From JAKALD01 sp963817785 (GTDB lineage Bacteria; Pseudomonadota; Gammaproteobacteria; Burkholderiales; SG8-39), in NCBI GenBank assembly GCA_963817785.1, contig CAWFPL010000008.1, forward strand, positions 992,001-1,056,000: a stretch of 64,000 bases of DNA, written 5' to 3'. The notes under the pieces were generated by a model. It was not told where the DNA came from. It ran no database searches and worked only from the letters and a program-made list of their open reading frames with translations. The translations under genes were made by a program, and so were the position numbers. Shown here piece after piece: positions 54,262-62,770 of this stretch (position 1 is its first letter; each line of letters starts with the position of its first letter).

Positions 54262-56433
54262 TCAGCGCTGCGGCTTCCAGCGGTTGAGCAGCAGCGAGTT
54301 GGACACCACCGACACCGAGCTCATCGCCATCGCCGCCCCGGCGATCACCGGGTTCAACATGCCGAACGCCGCGAGCGGGATGCCGAGCACGTTGTACACG
54401 AAGGCGAAGAACAGGTTCTGCCGGATCTTGGCGAGCGTCGCGCGCGACAGCGCGATGGCGTCGGCGATGCCGGCCAGGTCGTTCTTCATCAGCGTCACGT
54501 CGGCGGTCTCGAGCGCGACGCCGGTGCCGCCCGCGAGCGCGAAGCTGACGTCGGCCCTGGCGAGCGCCGGCGCGTCGTTGACGCCGTCGCCGGCCATGCC
54601 GACGACGTGGCCTTCCTTGCGCAGCGCGTCGATCTCGGCGGCTTTTTCCGCCGGCAGCACGCCGCCCTTCCAGCGCCGCACCCCGAGCCGCTCGGCGATC
54701 GCGCCGACCACCACCGGGTTGTCGCCGGAGAGCACGATCGGCTCGACGCCCATCGCGCGCAGCCGGCGCACCGCCTCGGGCGTGCTCTCGCGCAGCTCGT
54801 CGGCGAGCGCGATCCAGCCCAGCAGCCGGCCGCCGCGCGCGACGCCGACCACCGTCTTGCCGTCCGCGCGCAGCCGGCCGGGCGCCGCGTCCTCGAAGAC
54901 CACGCCCGACTCGCGCAGGAACTCCGGCGAGCCGAGCAGCGCGCTCGCGCCGTCGATGAGCGCGCTCACGCCGCGCCCGCCGTGCGCCGTGAACGCGCTC
55001 GAGGCGAGCGCCGCGACGCGCTCGGCCGCGGGATGCGCGAGGATGGCGCGCGCGAGCGGGTGCTCGGAGTGCTTCTCCAGCGTCACCGCGACCTGCAGCA
55101 GCTCCTCGGGCGCCGCGCCCGCGGCGGGCGCGATGTCGGTGACCGAGGGCTCGCCGCGCGTGAGCGTGCCGGTCTTGTCGAGCACCAGCACGTCGAGCTT
55201 CTCGGCGCCCTCGAGCGCGTCGGCGTTGCGAATCAGGATGCCCGCGCTCGCCGCGCGCCCGACGCCCACCATCAGCGCGGTGGGCGTGGCCAGGCCGAGC
55301 GCGCAGGGGCAGGCGATCACCAGCACCGCCACGCCGGGGACCAGCGCCGCGGCGAAGCTGCCGCTCCCCCACCACCACAGCCCGAAGGTCAGCAGGGCGA
55401 CCGCCACCACCGCGGGCACGAATATCGCCGCCACGCGGTCGACCAGCTTCTGCACCGGGGGCTTCGAGGCCTGCGCCGCAGCCACCATGCGGATGATGCC
55501 GGCCAGCACCGTGTCCTTGCCGACTCCGGTGGCCTCGCAGGTGAGCGCCTGCATGCCGTTGACGGTACCGGCGTACACCCGGTCCCCCGGCCGCTTGTCC
55601 TTCGGCATGCTCTCGCCGGTGAGCATCGCCTCGTTCACCGCCGAGTCGCCCTCGAGCACGCGGCCGTCGAGCGCGATCGCATCCCCCGGGCGCACCACGA
55701 ACGCCGCGCCCGGCTTGAGGCTCGCCACCTCCACCTCGACCAGGCGCCCGTCGCGCTCGACCCAGGCGGTCTTGGGCTGCAGCCGGATCAGCGCCTCGAG
55801 CGCCTGCGCGGCGCGCGCCTTGGCGCGCGCCTCGAGATACTTGCCGAGCAGCACCAGCGTGATCACCGAGGCGCCGGCCTCGAAGTACAGGTGCAGCGGC
55901 AGGGCGAGGAACAGCACCGCGCTCGAAAACAGGTAGGCCACGCTGGTGCCGAGCGCCACCAGCACGTCCATGTTGGCGCCGCCGCCGCGCAGGCTCTTGT
56001 AGGCCCCGATGTAGAAGCGCCGCCCGCTCCAGAACTGCACCGGGGTGGCGAGCAGCCACTGCAGCCACGGCGGCAGCAGCATGCCGTGGCCGGAGAACAT
56101 CGCCGCCATCTCCGCCAGCAGCGGCGCGGTCAGCACCGCCGCGACCAGAAAATCCGACAGCGCCGCGTGGTGCTCGGCGGCGTGGTCGCGCACCTCGCCG
56201 GCGCGCGCCAGGTGCGCGTCGTAGCCGGTGTCGCGGATGGTCGCGATCAGCTTGTCGACGTCGAGCTTCTGCGGCGTGAAGCGCACCGTCGCCTTCTCGC
56301 TGGCGAAGCTCACGCTCGCCTCCACGCCCTCGAGCTTGTTGAGGTTGGTCTCGATGCGCGCGGCGCAGGCCGTGCAGCTCATCCCCTCGACGTCGAGCTC
56401 GACGAAGGCGTTCGCGGTCGCCGCGGCGGTCAT
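54262..56433 (-). CDS. copA: Copper-exporting P1B-type ATPase
   Basis: The 723-aa inner-membrane ATPase has one N-terminal HMA domain (GMSCTACAARIE, residues 15-26), eight hydrophobic helices, the intramembrane VIACPCALGLATPTAL (CPC, near residue 376), the phosphorylated Asp in VLDKTGTLTRGEP (near 418), the HP locus SEHPLARAI and MAGDGVNDAPALA. It exports Cu(I) to the periplasm. Its gene lies between a universal stress protein gene and the chaperone gene on the same strand. Confidence 0.96.
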   Translation of the reverse strand: MTAAATANAFVELDVEGMSCTACAARIETNLNKLEGVEASVSFASEKATVRFTPQKLDVDKLIATIRDTGYDAHLARAGEVRDHAAEHHAALSDFLVAAVLTAPLLAEMAAMFSGHGMLLPPWLQWLLATPVQFWSGRRFYIGAYKSLRGGGANMDVLVALGTSVAYLFSSAVLFLALPLHLYFEAGASVITLVLLGKYLEARAKARAAQALEALIRLQPKTAWVERDGRLVEVEVASLKPGAAFVVRPGDAIALDGRVLEGDSAVNEAMLTGESMPKDKRPGDRVYAGTVNGMQALTCEATGVGKDTVLAGIIRMVAAAQASKPPVQKLVDRVAAIFVPAVVAVALLTFGLWWWGSGSFAAALVPGVAVLVIACPCALGLATPTALMVGVGRAASAGILIRNADALEGAEKLDVLVLDKTGTLTRGEPSVTDIAPAAGAAPEELLQVAVTLEKHSEHPLARAILAHPAAERVAALASSAFTAHGGRGVSALIDGASALLGSPEFLRESGVVFEDAAPGRLRADGKTVVGVARGGRLLGWIALADELRESTPEAVRRLRAMGVEPIVLSGDNPVVVGAIAERLGVRRWKGGVLPAEKAAEIDALRKEGHVVGMAGDGVNDAPALARADVSFALAGGTGVALETADVTLMKNDLAGIADAIALSRATLAKIRQNLFFAFVYNVLGIPLAAFGMLNPVIAGAAMAMSSVSVVSNSLLLNRWKPQR

Positions 56434-56440
56434 GGGCTTC

Positions 56441-56869
56441 TCACCGGACCAGCAGCACCGGCACCGTCGAGACGTGCAGCACCTTGGCCGCCACCGAGCC
56501 GAGCAGCAGATTGCCGGCGGCGGTCATGCCTCGGTTGCCGATGTAGATCAGGTCGCAGCGCGCGGCCTCGGCGTGGGCCACGATGCGCTCGGCCGGAGCG
56601 CCGACCAGCACGCGGGCGGAGTAGCCGATGCCCGCCGCGTCGAGCAGCTTTTTGGCCTTGGCGAGCGCCTGCGCGCCCTCCTCCTCGTAGTAGCGCTTGA
56701 TCTGGCTGCGGCCGACGACCGCTCCCATGCCGGGCAGCTTCGGCACCGGCAGATGCACGGTGACCAGCTCCACCTCCGGCTTCTCCCGGTACCAGTCGGC
56801 GTGCTCGATCAGGCATTTGGCCGCGTCGAGGGAATGCTTCGAACCGTCCACTGCGAGCAGAATCTTCAT
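56441..56869 (-). CDS. Universal stress protein A family
   Basis: The 142-aa UspA protein starts MKILLAVDGSKHSLDAAKCL and ends with the ATP-binding motif IGNRGMTAAGNLLLGSVAAKVLHVSTVPVLLVR (G-2x-G-9x-G[ST]-like). It binds nucleotide and responds to stress, often under anoxia. It lies 7 bp upstream of copA and is probably in one operon with it. Confidence 0.94.
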   Translation of the reverse strand: MKILLAVDGSKHSLDAAKCLIEHADWYREKPEVELVTVHLPVPKLPGMGAVVGRSQIKRYYEEEGAQALAKAKKLLDAAGIGYSARVLVGAPAERIVAHAEAARCDLIYIGNRGMTAAGNLLLGSVAAKVLHVSTVPVLLVR

Positions 56870-56897
56870 GGTCTTGCCGGTCCCGGAGCCTGGTCAG

Positions 56898-57455
56898 TCA
56901 GGCGCCAAGTGTAGCCGGGGCCGCACCGCGCCGCGCCGCCATGCTCGCGCCGAGCCGGGCCCGCTGCTGCGCGCCCAGCACCAGCTCGGCGAACGGCAGC
57001 ACGTTTTCGGACTCGCGGCCGATATGTCTGCGGTAGATCCATGCGAAATGCGCCACCATGCCGGCATCCAGCCGCGCCACCCGGGCCTCCGCGACGTCCG
57101 CCAGCCGCAGGCGCAATGCGGCATACGCCGCATCGATGATGCGGTGGTCGCGTTGCAACTCTTCAAGTGTCACGAGCAGCTCCGCCGCGCCCTGGTCGGC
57201 GGCGTGTATGCGCAGCACCGGGAACAGATCCTGCTCCTCGTCCTGGTGGTGCTTGACGCCCGCCGTGTCGAAATAGCGCATCACCCCGAGCGCGGCCGCG
57301 CGCGCCTCGGCGTCGCAGCCGCGGGCGGCGACGTGCGATACCAGGCGCTCGAGCGTCGCGAGCTGCGCCGCGATGCGGCCGTGGCACGCCGCGAGCAGCT
57401 CGAGCGGCGCATCGAACCCCGGAGCTGCGCTCGCGAAACCCGGCAAGGCATTCAT
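56898..57455 (-). CDS. Hemerythrin HHE-domain protein
   Basis: The 185-aa protein is a helical bundle with the His/Glu iron ligands of hemerythrin-like proteins: ELLAACHGRIAAQLATLERL, KHHQDEEQDLFPVL (HHxxEExxxF-type) and the late AHFAWIYRRHIGRESENVLPF. These di-iron proteins sense or handle oxygen, NO or iron. Its position near a Dnr-like regulator and nar genes suggests a role in nitrosative stress or the anaerobic switch, inferred from context. Confidence 0.9.
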   Translation of the reverse strand: MNALPGFASAAPGFDAPLELLAACHGRIAAQLATLERLVSHVAARGCDAEARAAALGVMRYFDTAGVKHHQDEEQDLFPVLRIHAADQGAAELLVTLEELQRDHRIIDAAYAALRLRLADVAEARVARLDAGMVAHFAWIYRRHIGRESENVLPFAELVLGAQQRARLGASMAARRGAAPATLGA

Positions 57456-57459
57456 CGCG

Positions 57460-57864
57460 TCAGTCCAGCAGGGCGAACACGCCGCGCGGGTCGCGCGTGA
57501 ACGCCACCGAAATCACGTAGCCGACGACCGCCAGCGCCGCCACAGCGGCCCCCGCCCGCACGCCCTTGGTGCGGCCGCGCTTGAGCGCCACGCTGCCCAG
57601 GACGATGTACGCCAGCAACCCCAGTACCTTCGCGGTCAGCCAGCCGTTCACGAACGGATACTCGCCGATCGCCCACGCCAGCCACAGCGCGCTGGCGAGC
57701 AGCAGCGTATCCACCACGTGCGGCGCGACGCGCACGAAGCGCCTGGCGAGCAGCGGCGAGTCCGCGAGCATCAGTCCACTGCGGGCGACAAAGCCCGACA
57801 CGCTGAGCGCCACGCAGCCCACGTGGATAGATTTCATCGCCTGAAAGACCGCGGCTTGCGTCAT
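57460..57864 (-). CDS. SirB2-family membrane protein
   Basis: The 134-aa protein has four hydrophobic helices and the SirB2 pattern: KSIHVGCVALSVSGFVARSG, RRFVRVAPHVVDTLLLASAL, NGWLTAKVLGLLAYIVLGS. In denitrifiers SirB2-like genes often lie near hemerythrin and nitrogen-oxide genes; the function is unknown. It starts 3 bp before the next gene's end and is 4 bp from the hemerythrin gene, so it is co-transcribed. Confidence 0.9.
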   Translation of the reverse strand: MTQAAVFQAMKSIHVGCVALSVSGFVARSGLMLADSPLLARRFVRVAPHVVDTLLLASALWLAWAIGEYPFVNGWLTAKVLGLLAYIVLGSVALKRGRTKGVRAGAAVAALAVVGYVISVAFTRDPRGVFALLD

Positions 57865-57867
57865 GCG

Positions 57868-58332
57868 TCACTTCCGCCCGCGCGGCCCGCGCGGCGCCAT
57901 GTTCTCCTCCTCAAGCGCGGAGGGATCCTGCCAGTACAGGTCAAGCGAAACGTGCCCCTTGGCCGGCACCGCGACCTGGCGCGTCTCGCGCCTGCCAGAA
58001 TAGGTCGCGGTCAGCCGGTAGCGGCCGGGCGCCAGCCGCGCGTACAGCCACGGCCCCTGCGCCACGGTGCGGAACACCTCCCGGCCCTTGGAGTCCTCGA
58101 GGCTCACTCCGACGTCGGCGAGATAGCCGCCCGAGCGCTGCGCGGCGAAAGTCACCCTCAGGTTGAACTCGCCGCGCATGGCCTCAAGCGCGGCGCGCTC
58201 CTCCTGCCCGACCCCGCCGCTCACGTAGCGCGCCCCGCCGTGCTCCTGCACCTCCGGAGGCTGCGCGAACGCCGCGGCTGCCGCGAACGCCGCGACCACC
58301 GAAAATGCGAGCAGTGCGTGCTTCAGCTTCAT
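57868..58332 (-). CDS. Secreted carboxypeptidase-regulatory-like protein
   Basis: From ATG 58332 the product is 154 aa with a Sec signal peptide (MKLKHALLAFSVVAAFAAAA, cleavage near AFAQ). The mature part contains the beta-sandwich pattern GGYLADVGVSLEDSKGREVF, then LYARLAPGRYRLTATYSGRR, as in carboxypeptidase regulatory-like domains. It is periplasmic, function unknown. It is the first gene of the - strand hemerythrin/SirB2 group, and an FNR-type box lies 61 bp upstream. Confidence 0.78.
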   Translation of the reverse strand: MKLKHALLAFSVVAAFAAAAAFAQPPEVQEHGGARYVSGGVGQEERAALEAMRGEFNLRVTFAAQRSGGYLADVGVSLEDSKGREVFRTVAQGPWLYARLAPGRYRLTATYSGRRETRQVAVPAKGHVSLDLYWQDPSALEEENMAPRGPRGRK

Positions 58333-58392
58333 GAGCGAGTCCCGGCTGCCGAGCAATGCACAGCATTCTCCGCGCAGCGCCGTCCGTCGTGA

Positions 58393-58406
58393 TTGACATG
58401 CATCAA
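58393..58406. promoter_or_regulatory. FNR/Dnr-type binding site
   Basis: TTGAC-ATGC-ATCAA matches the FNR/Dnr consensus TTGAT-N4-ATCAA at 9 of 10 defined positions. It lies between the - strand group that starts at 58332 and the + strand radical SAM gene at 58560. Anaerobic or NO-dependent control of one or both is likely. Confidence 0.6.
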
Positions 58407-58559
58407 AGCGGCTCCCGGTCCCGCGAAACGCCCGGGCCTGCATTTCTTTGACCCCGGTCAACCAATGCAGAGTTCTTGCCGGCGAGGAGGAATTTGTTGC
58501 TCTGGCGAGTCCCGGCTTCCAGCGAACATCGCGCAGAGCCTCAACCTCAGGACGCGACC

Positions 58560-59540
58560 ATGGCCAGGATCACCGAGCGCATCGACCGCATCACCCGGCT
58601 CACCGCCGCGTACCGCAGCGTGCAGCCGCCGGTGCCGCGCAGCATCAAGATCGAGCTCACCGCGCGCTGCGACTTCCAGTGCTTCTTCTGCGCCAGCGCG
58701 ATGCGCCTGCGCACCAAGAGCGAGATGGACCCGCAGCTGTTTCGCCGCCTGGTGCGCGAGTTCCGCGACCTGGGGGTCGAGGAGCTGGGCGTGTTCTACC
58801 TCGGCGAGTCGTTTACCTGCAGCTGGCTGCCCGAGGCGCTGCGCTACGCGAAGCGCGACTGCGGCTTTCCCTACGTGTTCCTGACGACCAACGGCCGGCT
58901 GGCCACCCCGGAGCGCGTGCGCGAGTGCATGGAAGCCGGGCTCGACAGCCTGAAGTTCAGCTTCAACTTCTCCGATGCGCAGCAGTTTCAGGAGGTGACA
59001 CGGGTCCGCGCCTCCGACTTCCGGCGCGTGGTCTCGAACATCCGCGCTGCCCGCCGCGTGCGCGACGAAGTCGCCGAGCGTACCGGTCATCGCTGCGGCC
59101 TGTACGCCTCCAGCATCCGCTACGACGACGAACAGCTCGCGCGCATGGAGCACGCGGTCGAGGAGATCCTGCCTTTCGTGGACGAGCACTACTGGCTGCC
59201 GCTGTATGGCCAGGCCGGGCTCACCGCCGGCGCGCGCGGCACCGTGCCGAGCGCCGGCAACCAGGGCCGCATCGGCGCCCTGAGAAAACCCTTGCCCTGC
59301 TGGTCGCTGTTCACCGAAGGGCACGTCACCTACGACGGCCGCCTGTCGGCGTGCTGCTTCGACCACGACGGGCGCTTCGACATGGGCGACCTGACGCGCC
59401 AGAGCTTCCTCGAGGCCTGGCAGGGCGAGCGCTTTCAGGCGCTACGCCGCGCCAACCTCGCCGAGGACGTGCGCGGCACCGTGTGCGAGAAGTGCATCGC
59501 GTACGAGGACGCGCAACCGGAGGCGGCGGCCGCAGCCTGA
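58560..59540 (+). CDS. Radical SAM/SPASM-type protein
   Basis: The 326-aa protein has the radical SAM cluster motif CDFQCFFC (CxxxCxxC, near residue 36), FYLGESFTC, and a C-terminal SPASM-like Cys set: LPCWSLFTEGHVTYDGRLSA, then CCFDHDGRFDMGDL and VCEKC. It would use SAM and 4Fe-4S clusters to modify a peptide or small molecule. No precursor peptide or partner gene is adjacent, so the substrate is unknown. The FNR-type box upstream suggests anaerobic expression. Confidence 0.9.
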   Translation: MARITERIDRITRLTAAYRSVQPPVPRSIKIELTARCDFQCFFCASAMRLRTKSEMDPQLFRRLVREFRDLGVEELGVFYLGESFTCSWLPEALRYAKRDCGFPYVFLTTNGRLATPERVRECMEAGLDSLKFSFNFSDAQQFQEVTRVRASDFRRVVSNIRAARRVRDEVAERTGHRCGLYASSIRYDDEQLARMEHAVEEILPFVDEHYWLPLYGQAGLTAGARGTVPSAGNQGRIGALRKPLPCWSLFTEGHVTYDGRLSACCFDHDGRFDMGDLTRQSFLEAWQGERFQALRRANLAEDVRGTVCEKCIAYEDAQPEAAAAA

Positions 59541-59575
59541 CCGCACTGCGGACCCCGCAGCAGAACCCGGCTTTG

Positions 59576-59625
59576 CCCCGATCTCCGGGTTATGCATAGG
59601 GTCGCCTTTTGGCCCTGCGCAAAAA
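59576..59625 (+). repeat. Downstream hairpin repeat, copy A
   Basis: CCCCGATCTCCGG is followed by the hairpin AGGGTC-GCCTTTT-GGCCCT (59598-59616) and GCGCAAAAA, beginning 36 bp after the radical SAM stop. Related copies lie at 61775 and 62771 in the same position relative to a gene end. It probably acts as an intrinsic terminator or 3'-UTR element. Confidence 0.65.
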
Positions 59626-59710
59626 CAGGAGACACTGAGGCGTTCAAATCAGCGCCGCCGCCGGCGTGACCTTGCAGTGCCCCCGGCGTGCGAGATGCGT
59701 CGCCGCTTCC

Positions 59711-60859
59711 CTACGCCGCCATCTCCACCGGCGCCCGCGCGAGCAGGTGGTCCATCAGCTCGCCGGCCGGGCGGATCGCCGCCGCGAAGGGCAGGGACTC
59801 GGAGCCGCGGAAGAACAGCCCGCGCTCGGTATCGCCGCGCAGCGCCGCGGCGAGATGGTGGTCGATGCAGAACTGGCCGGCGCGCGGCAGGCCGTCGCGC
59901 AGGCCGCATTGGGTGAGGCAGTCGAAGGCGAGCGTGCACTCGCGGCGCGCCTTGGCGCGGCGCTGGAGTACCGCCTCACGCTCCAGGTAGGTGGCCAGCC
60001 AGGGGGTGCGCACGGCGCGCGCCGGCAGTCCGGCGACGCTCATGAACACGACGATGTCCTCGGGACGCGCCTCGGCGAGCACGCGCTTGAAGTTCGGATG
60101 CGCGTCGCCTTCCTGCGTGACTGCGAAGGGCGTGCCGATCTGCACCGCGCTCGCGCCCAGCGCCAGCGCCGCCGCGACGCGCTCGGGCGAGTTGATGCCG
60201 CCGGCGGGAATCAGCGGCACGCGCTCGGCGTCGATGCCGAGCTCGTGCAGCGCGCGGCGGATATCCGGGATCACGCGCTCGAAGTCGAAACGTGCGTCGG
60301 CCACTTCGTCAGGGCGCGGTGCGCCGAGGTGGCCGCCCGCGTAGCGCGGGTGCTCGATGACGATCGCGTCCGGCGCGCGGCCGCGCCGCAGCCAGCGGCG
60401 CGCGATGAGGCTGGCGGCGCGCGCCTCCGACACGATCGGGATCAGCGCGACGTCGGGCCAGTCCTGGGTGAGCTCCGGCAGGTCGAGCGCCAGCCCGGCG
60501 CCGACCACGATCGCGTCGGCGCCGCTCGCGCAGGCCTGGTGCACGTACTGCGGATACTGCGACACCGCGCGCATCACGTTGACCGCGATCAAGCCGTTGC
60601 CGGCCGCCAGCTCGCGTGCGGCGCGCACCTCCCGGTCGAGCGCGATCAGGTTGGCGGCGTCGATCGCCTCCTTGTCGCGCGAGCGCAGGGTGGCGCGCAT
60701 GAGGTCGGGATGATGCCGGCGCAGGTCGACGCTCGAAATGGTTCCCACTCCGCCCAGGCCGGAGACGCTGCCGGCGAGCCGATGGGCCGACACCCCGACT
60801 CCCATGCCGCCTTGGACAAGCGGCAGCGCCTGCCGCCCTCTGATGCGCAGAAGTTCCAT
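59711..60859 (-). CDS. Nitronate monooxygenase
   Basis: The 382-aa FMN enzyme of the 2-nitropropane dioxygenase family has LPLVQGGMGVGVSAHRLAGS at the start, ADAIVVGAGLALDLPE, LIPAGGINSPERVAAALALG and ASAVQIGTPFAVTQEGDAHP. It oxidises alkyl nitronates such as propionate 3-nitronate. A C-terminal part with four Cys (ECTLAFDCLTQCGLRDG, then QFCIDHHLA) extends the usual domain. It converges with the radical SAM gene, and its start is about 95 bp from an FNR-type box. Confidence 0.92.
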   Translation of the reverse strand: MELLRIRGRQALPLVQGGMGVGVSAHRLAGSVSGLGGVGTISSVDLRRHHPDLMRATLRSRDKEAIDAANLIALDREVRAARELAAGNGLIAVNVMRAVSQYPQYVHQACASGADAIVVGAGLALDLPELTQDWPDVALIPIVSEARAASLIARRWLRRGRAPDAIVIEHPRYAGGHLGAPRPDEVADARFDFERVIPDIRRALHELGIDAERVPLIPAGGINSPERVAAALALGASAVQIGTPFAVTQEGDAHPNFKRVLAEARPEDIVVFMSVAGLPARAVRTPWLATYLEREAVLQRRAKARRECTLAFDCLTQCGLRDGLPRAGQFCIDHHLAAALRGDTERGLFFRGSESLPFAAAIRPAGELMDHLLARAPVEMAA

Positions 60860-60954
60860 GAGCTAATCCGGAAAGGTTCTCAGTTTGCCGGCACCTGGCC
60901 GGGAGGTCTTTGATGCGCGACAACGAATCGTGACGCGCTCTGCCCTTTGCACAT

Positions 60955-60968
60955 TTGATCTAACTCAA
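60955..60968. promoter_or_regulatory. FNR/Dnr-type box before regulator gene
   Basis: TTGAT-CTAA-CTCAA agrees with TTGAT-N4-ATCAA at 9 of 10 positions. It lies just upstream of the Crp/Fnr-family gene, whose product has the FNR-type recognition helix, so autoregulation is likely. The divergent nitronate monooxygenase could be controlled as well. Confidence 0.65.
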
Positions 60969-61001
60969 GGCTTTGAGGCAATGCCATGCAACCATTTGCG
61001 A

Positions 61002-61727
61002 ATGGAAATGATCGGAATCCCCCACAGGGCGCACAGTTTGCTCGGAGGCGTCATCGCGAATCTGCCACTTTTCCGGCAGTGCACGCCGCAACACCTGAGC
61101 GAGATCGCGCGCCATGCGCGCGCGCATCACGTGCGCAAGGGCGCGGCGATCTACCGCCGCGGCGAGCGCCTGCACGGCCTGTTTGCGCTCGCCTTCGGGA
61201 TGGTCAAGCTCGCCCTGCGCGGCAACAACGGCGATGAGAAAGTGCTGCGGCTGGTCGGCCCGGGCCAGACCTTCGGCGAGCCCCCGGTATTCCTCGAGCA
61301 CGAAAGCCCGGTCGAGGCGGTCGCATTGTCCGACAGCATGCTGGTGATCATTCCGGCCCCGCCGCTGTTCGCGCTTCTGGAGCGCGACCCGAGCTTCGCG
61401 CGCAGCCTGGTGGCCAACCTGTGCCTGCGCGTGGAGAACCTGGTCCTCGACGTAGAGTCCGCGTCGCTGCACGACGCGCGCCAACGGGTGGCCTCCTACC
61501 TCGACTCGCTGGTCGAAGGCCACGAGGGCAAGACTCGCGCCACGGTGCGCCTCGCGGCGACCAAGACCGTCATCGCCTCGCGCCTGGGTGTGACCAAGGA
61601 AACCTTCTCGCGCCTGCTGCACGAGCTCGTCGAGCAGGGTCTGATCACGGTGGACAAGCGCGACATCACGCTCCTCGACCGCCCGAGCCTCGCCTCGCTG
61701 GCGCGCGGCGCGGCATCGCACGCGTAG
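61002..61727 (+). CDS. Crp/Fnr-family regulator (Dnr-like)
   Basis: The 241-aa product (from ATG 61002; ATG 60981 and 61008 are alternatives) has a cyclic-nucleotide-like sensor domain (LPLFRQCTPQHLSEIARHAR...YRRGERLHGLFALAFGMVKL) and an HTH with recognition helix TKETFSRLLHEL, the E-xx-SR pattern that reads TTGAT half-sites. It lacks the four-Cys cluster of FNR, so it resembles Dnr/NnrR heme-type NO sensors. It probably controls the nearby nar genes and other denitrification functions. Confidence 0.88.
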   Translation: MEMIGIPHRAHSLLGGVIANLPLFRQCTPQHLSEIARHARAHHVRKGAAIYRRGERLHGLFALAFGMVKLALRGNNGDEKVLRLVGPGQTFGEPPVFLEHESPVEAVALSDSMLVIIPAPPLFALLERDPSFARSLVANLCLRVENLVLDVESASLHDARQRVASYLDSLVEGHEGKTRATVRLAATKTVIASRLGVTKETFSRLLHELVEQGLITVDKRDITLLDRPSLASLARGAASHA

Positions 61728-61774
61728 TTCTCCATCGCGGCTATTCGAGCCTGCTGGGGTTTGGTTTAGCCTTT

Positions 61775-61826
61775 CCCCGATCTCCGCTTTTCGGAGAGGT
61801 CGCTTTCTGATCTCTCCGCAAAGCGG
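61775..61826 (+). repeat. Downstream hairpin repeat, copy B
   Basis: CCCCGATCTCCG (61775-61786), then the 9-bp hairpin GGAGAGGTC-GCTTTCT-GATCTCTCC (61793-61817) and GCAAAGCGGGG. The loop GCYTTYT and the flanking CCCGATCTCCG are shared with copies A and C. It begins 48 bp after the regulator stop. Confidence 0.65.
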
Positions 61827-61868
61827 GGACCCGCGAAACGCTGCACGTTTCCGAAGGGGATTCGTGCG

Positions 61869-62456
61869 GTGGTTCCGCAGATAGCAATGTCCGCCGGGAC
61901 GATGATTGCGTGCTCGTGCAAAAGCATCGTTATGTCGGAGCACTCGAATTTAGGGCCGATTGACCCTCATCTGCGCGGCATTCCTGCGTACGGCGCAATC
62001 GAGGAGTTTGAAACGGCTTTCAAAGAGATCGCGCTTGATCCCAAGCGCGTACGGGTATGGGCGCCGATACTTGGCCAGTATCGGCCCACGTTTCTTGGCC
62101 AGTGCCAAAACGCTATCACCGTATCCAAGGCGTTTGTGCGCCAGCAACTCGCGAAGGGGATGTTCCATGGCGACCCGAACGCAAGACAAAAGGCGGCGAA
62201 GATCACCAACGCCTTGTCCAGCTATAGGGTGAACAAGGCCCACGATCGCCACATTCATATGACGGAATGCAAAAGGCCGGGCTTGAAGATAGAACGGCTA
62301 GAGGATGATCAAGACCTACAGGACTTGGTGTTGACCGTTCATCATTGCTACATGAACGCTCTCATGAATGGTCCGTCGTTCAAGATCATTGAAAATCTCA
62401 ACGGCATTGCGTTCGTGAAGCAACAGATACAGATCGCGATGCAGGCAAGGCAATGA
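61869..62456 (+). pseudogene. SDH-type Clp-fold serine proteinase, N-terminally truncated
   Basis: The frame reads VPQIAMSAGTMIACSCKSIV, then MSEHSNLGPIDPHLRGIPAY and IENLNGIAFVKQQIQ, matching the C-terminal two thirds of the SDH_sah family (Clp-fold serine proteinases, usually near 280-300 aa). The catalytic Ser region AMSAGTM is present, but about 90 N-terminal residues, including the usual start, are missing. Upstream DNA is only the hairpin repeat. The GC content is lower than in neighbouring genes. I regard it as a truncated relic, although a start within this frame cannot be excluded. Confidence 0.72.
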
Positions 62457-62458
62457 AG

Positions 62459-62701
62459 CTATTTTTGCCTCTTGGCCCAGCGTGCGGTCGCTGCTTTCTT
62501 CGCAATCTGAGCGCGCTTGGCCGCACTAAGGCTCGCCGCCCTCGCCTTGCCGCCCTTGAGTCCGCCCATGCGTCCTAACGCCACGGCGGCGGGATTCTTG
62601 GTGCCTTTGGGCGTCAGCTCATCAGGCTCGCCGGTCGCAGCTTCCAAAATCGACGCGGCGAGCTCGTTGATGTCCTTCCGCTTGCTTGAGCGCTTCGGCA
62701 T
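62459..62701 (-). CDS. KGG-type small basic protein
   Basis: The 80-aa product is rich in Lys and Ala. It has the motif LGRMGGLKGGKARAASLSAA, then KRAQIAKKAATARWAKRQK, found in a widespread family of short basic proteins that may bind nucleic acids or act in stress. It converges with the truncated proteinase gene, 2 bp apart. Confidence 0.75.
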   Translation of the reverse strand: MPKRSSKRKDINELAASILEAATGEPDELTPKGTKNPAAVALGRMGGLKGGKARAASLSAAKRAQIAKKAATARWAKRQK

Positions 62702-62770
62702 ATGTCACCTTGTCGCATATGGCAGCCTGCCGCGTCAAGCTGCGGATAACTCAAACTGGCCCACTACCCA

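Noticed and set aside
52850..55936. Long + strand open frame (about 1000 codons) opposite a CoA transferase and copA
   Set aside because: It is an antisense shadow of two clearly coding genes; the Ser/Ala/Pro-rich translation has no motifs.
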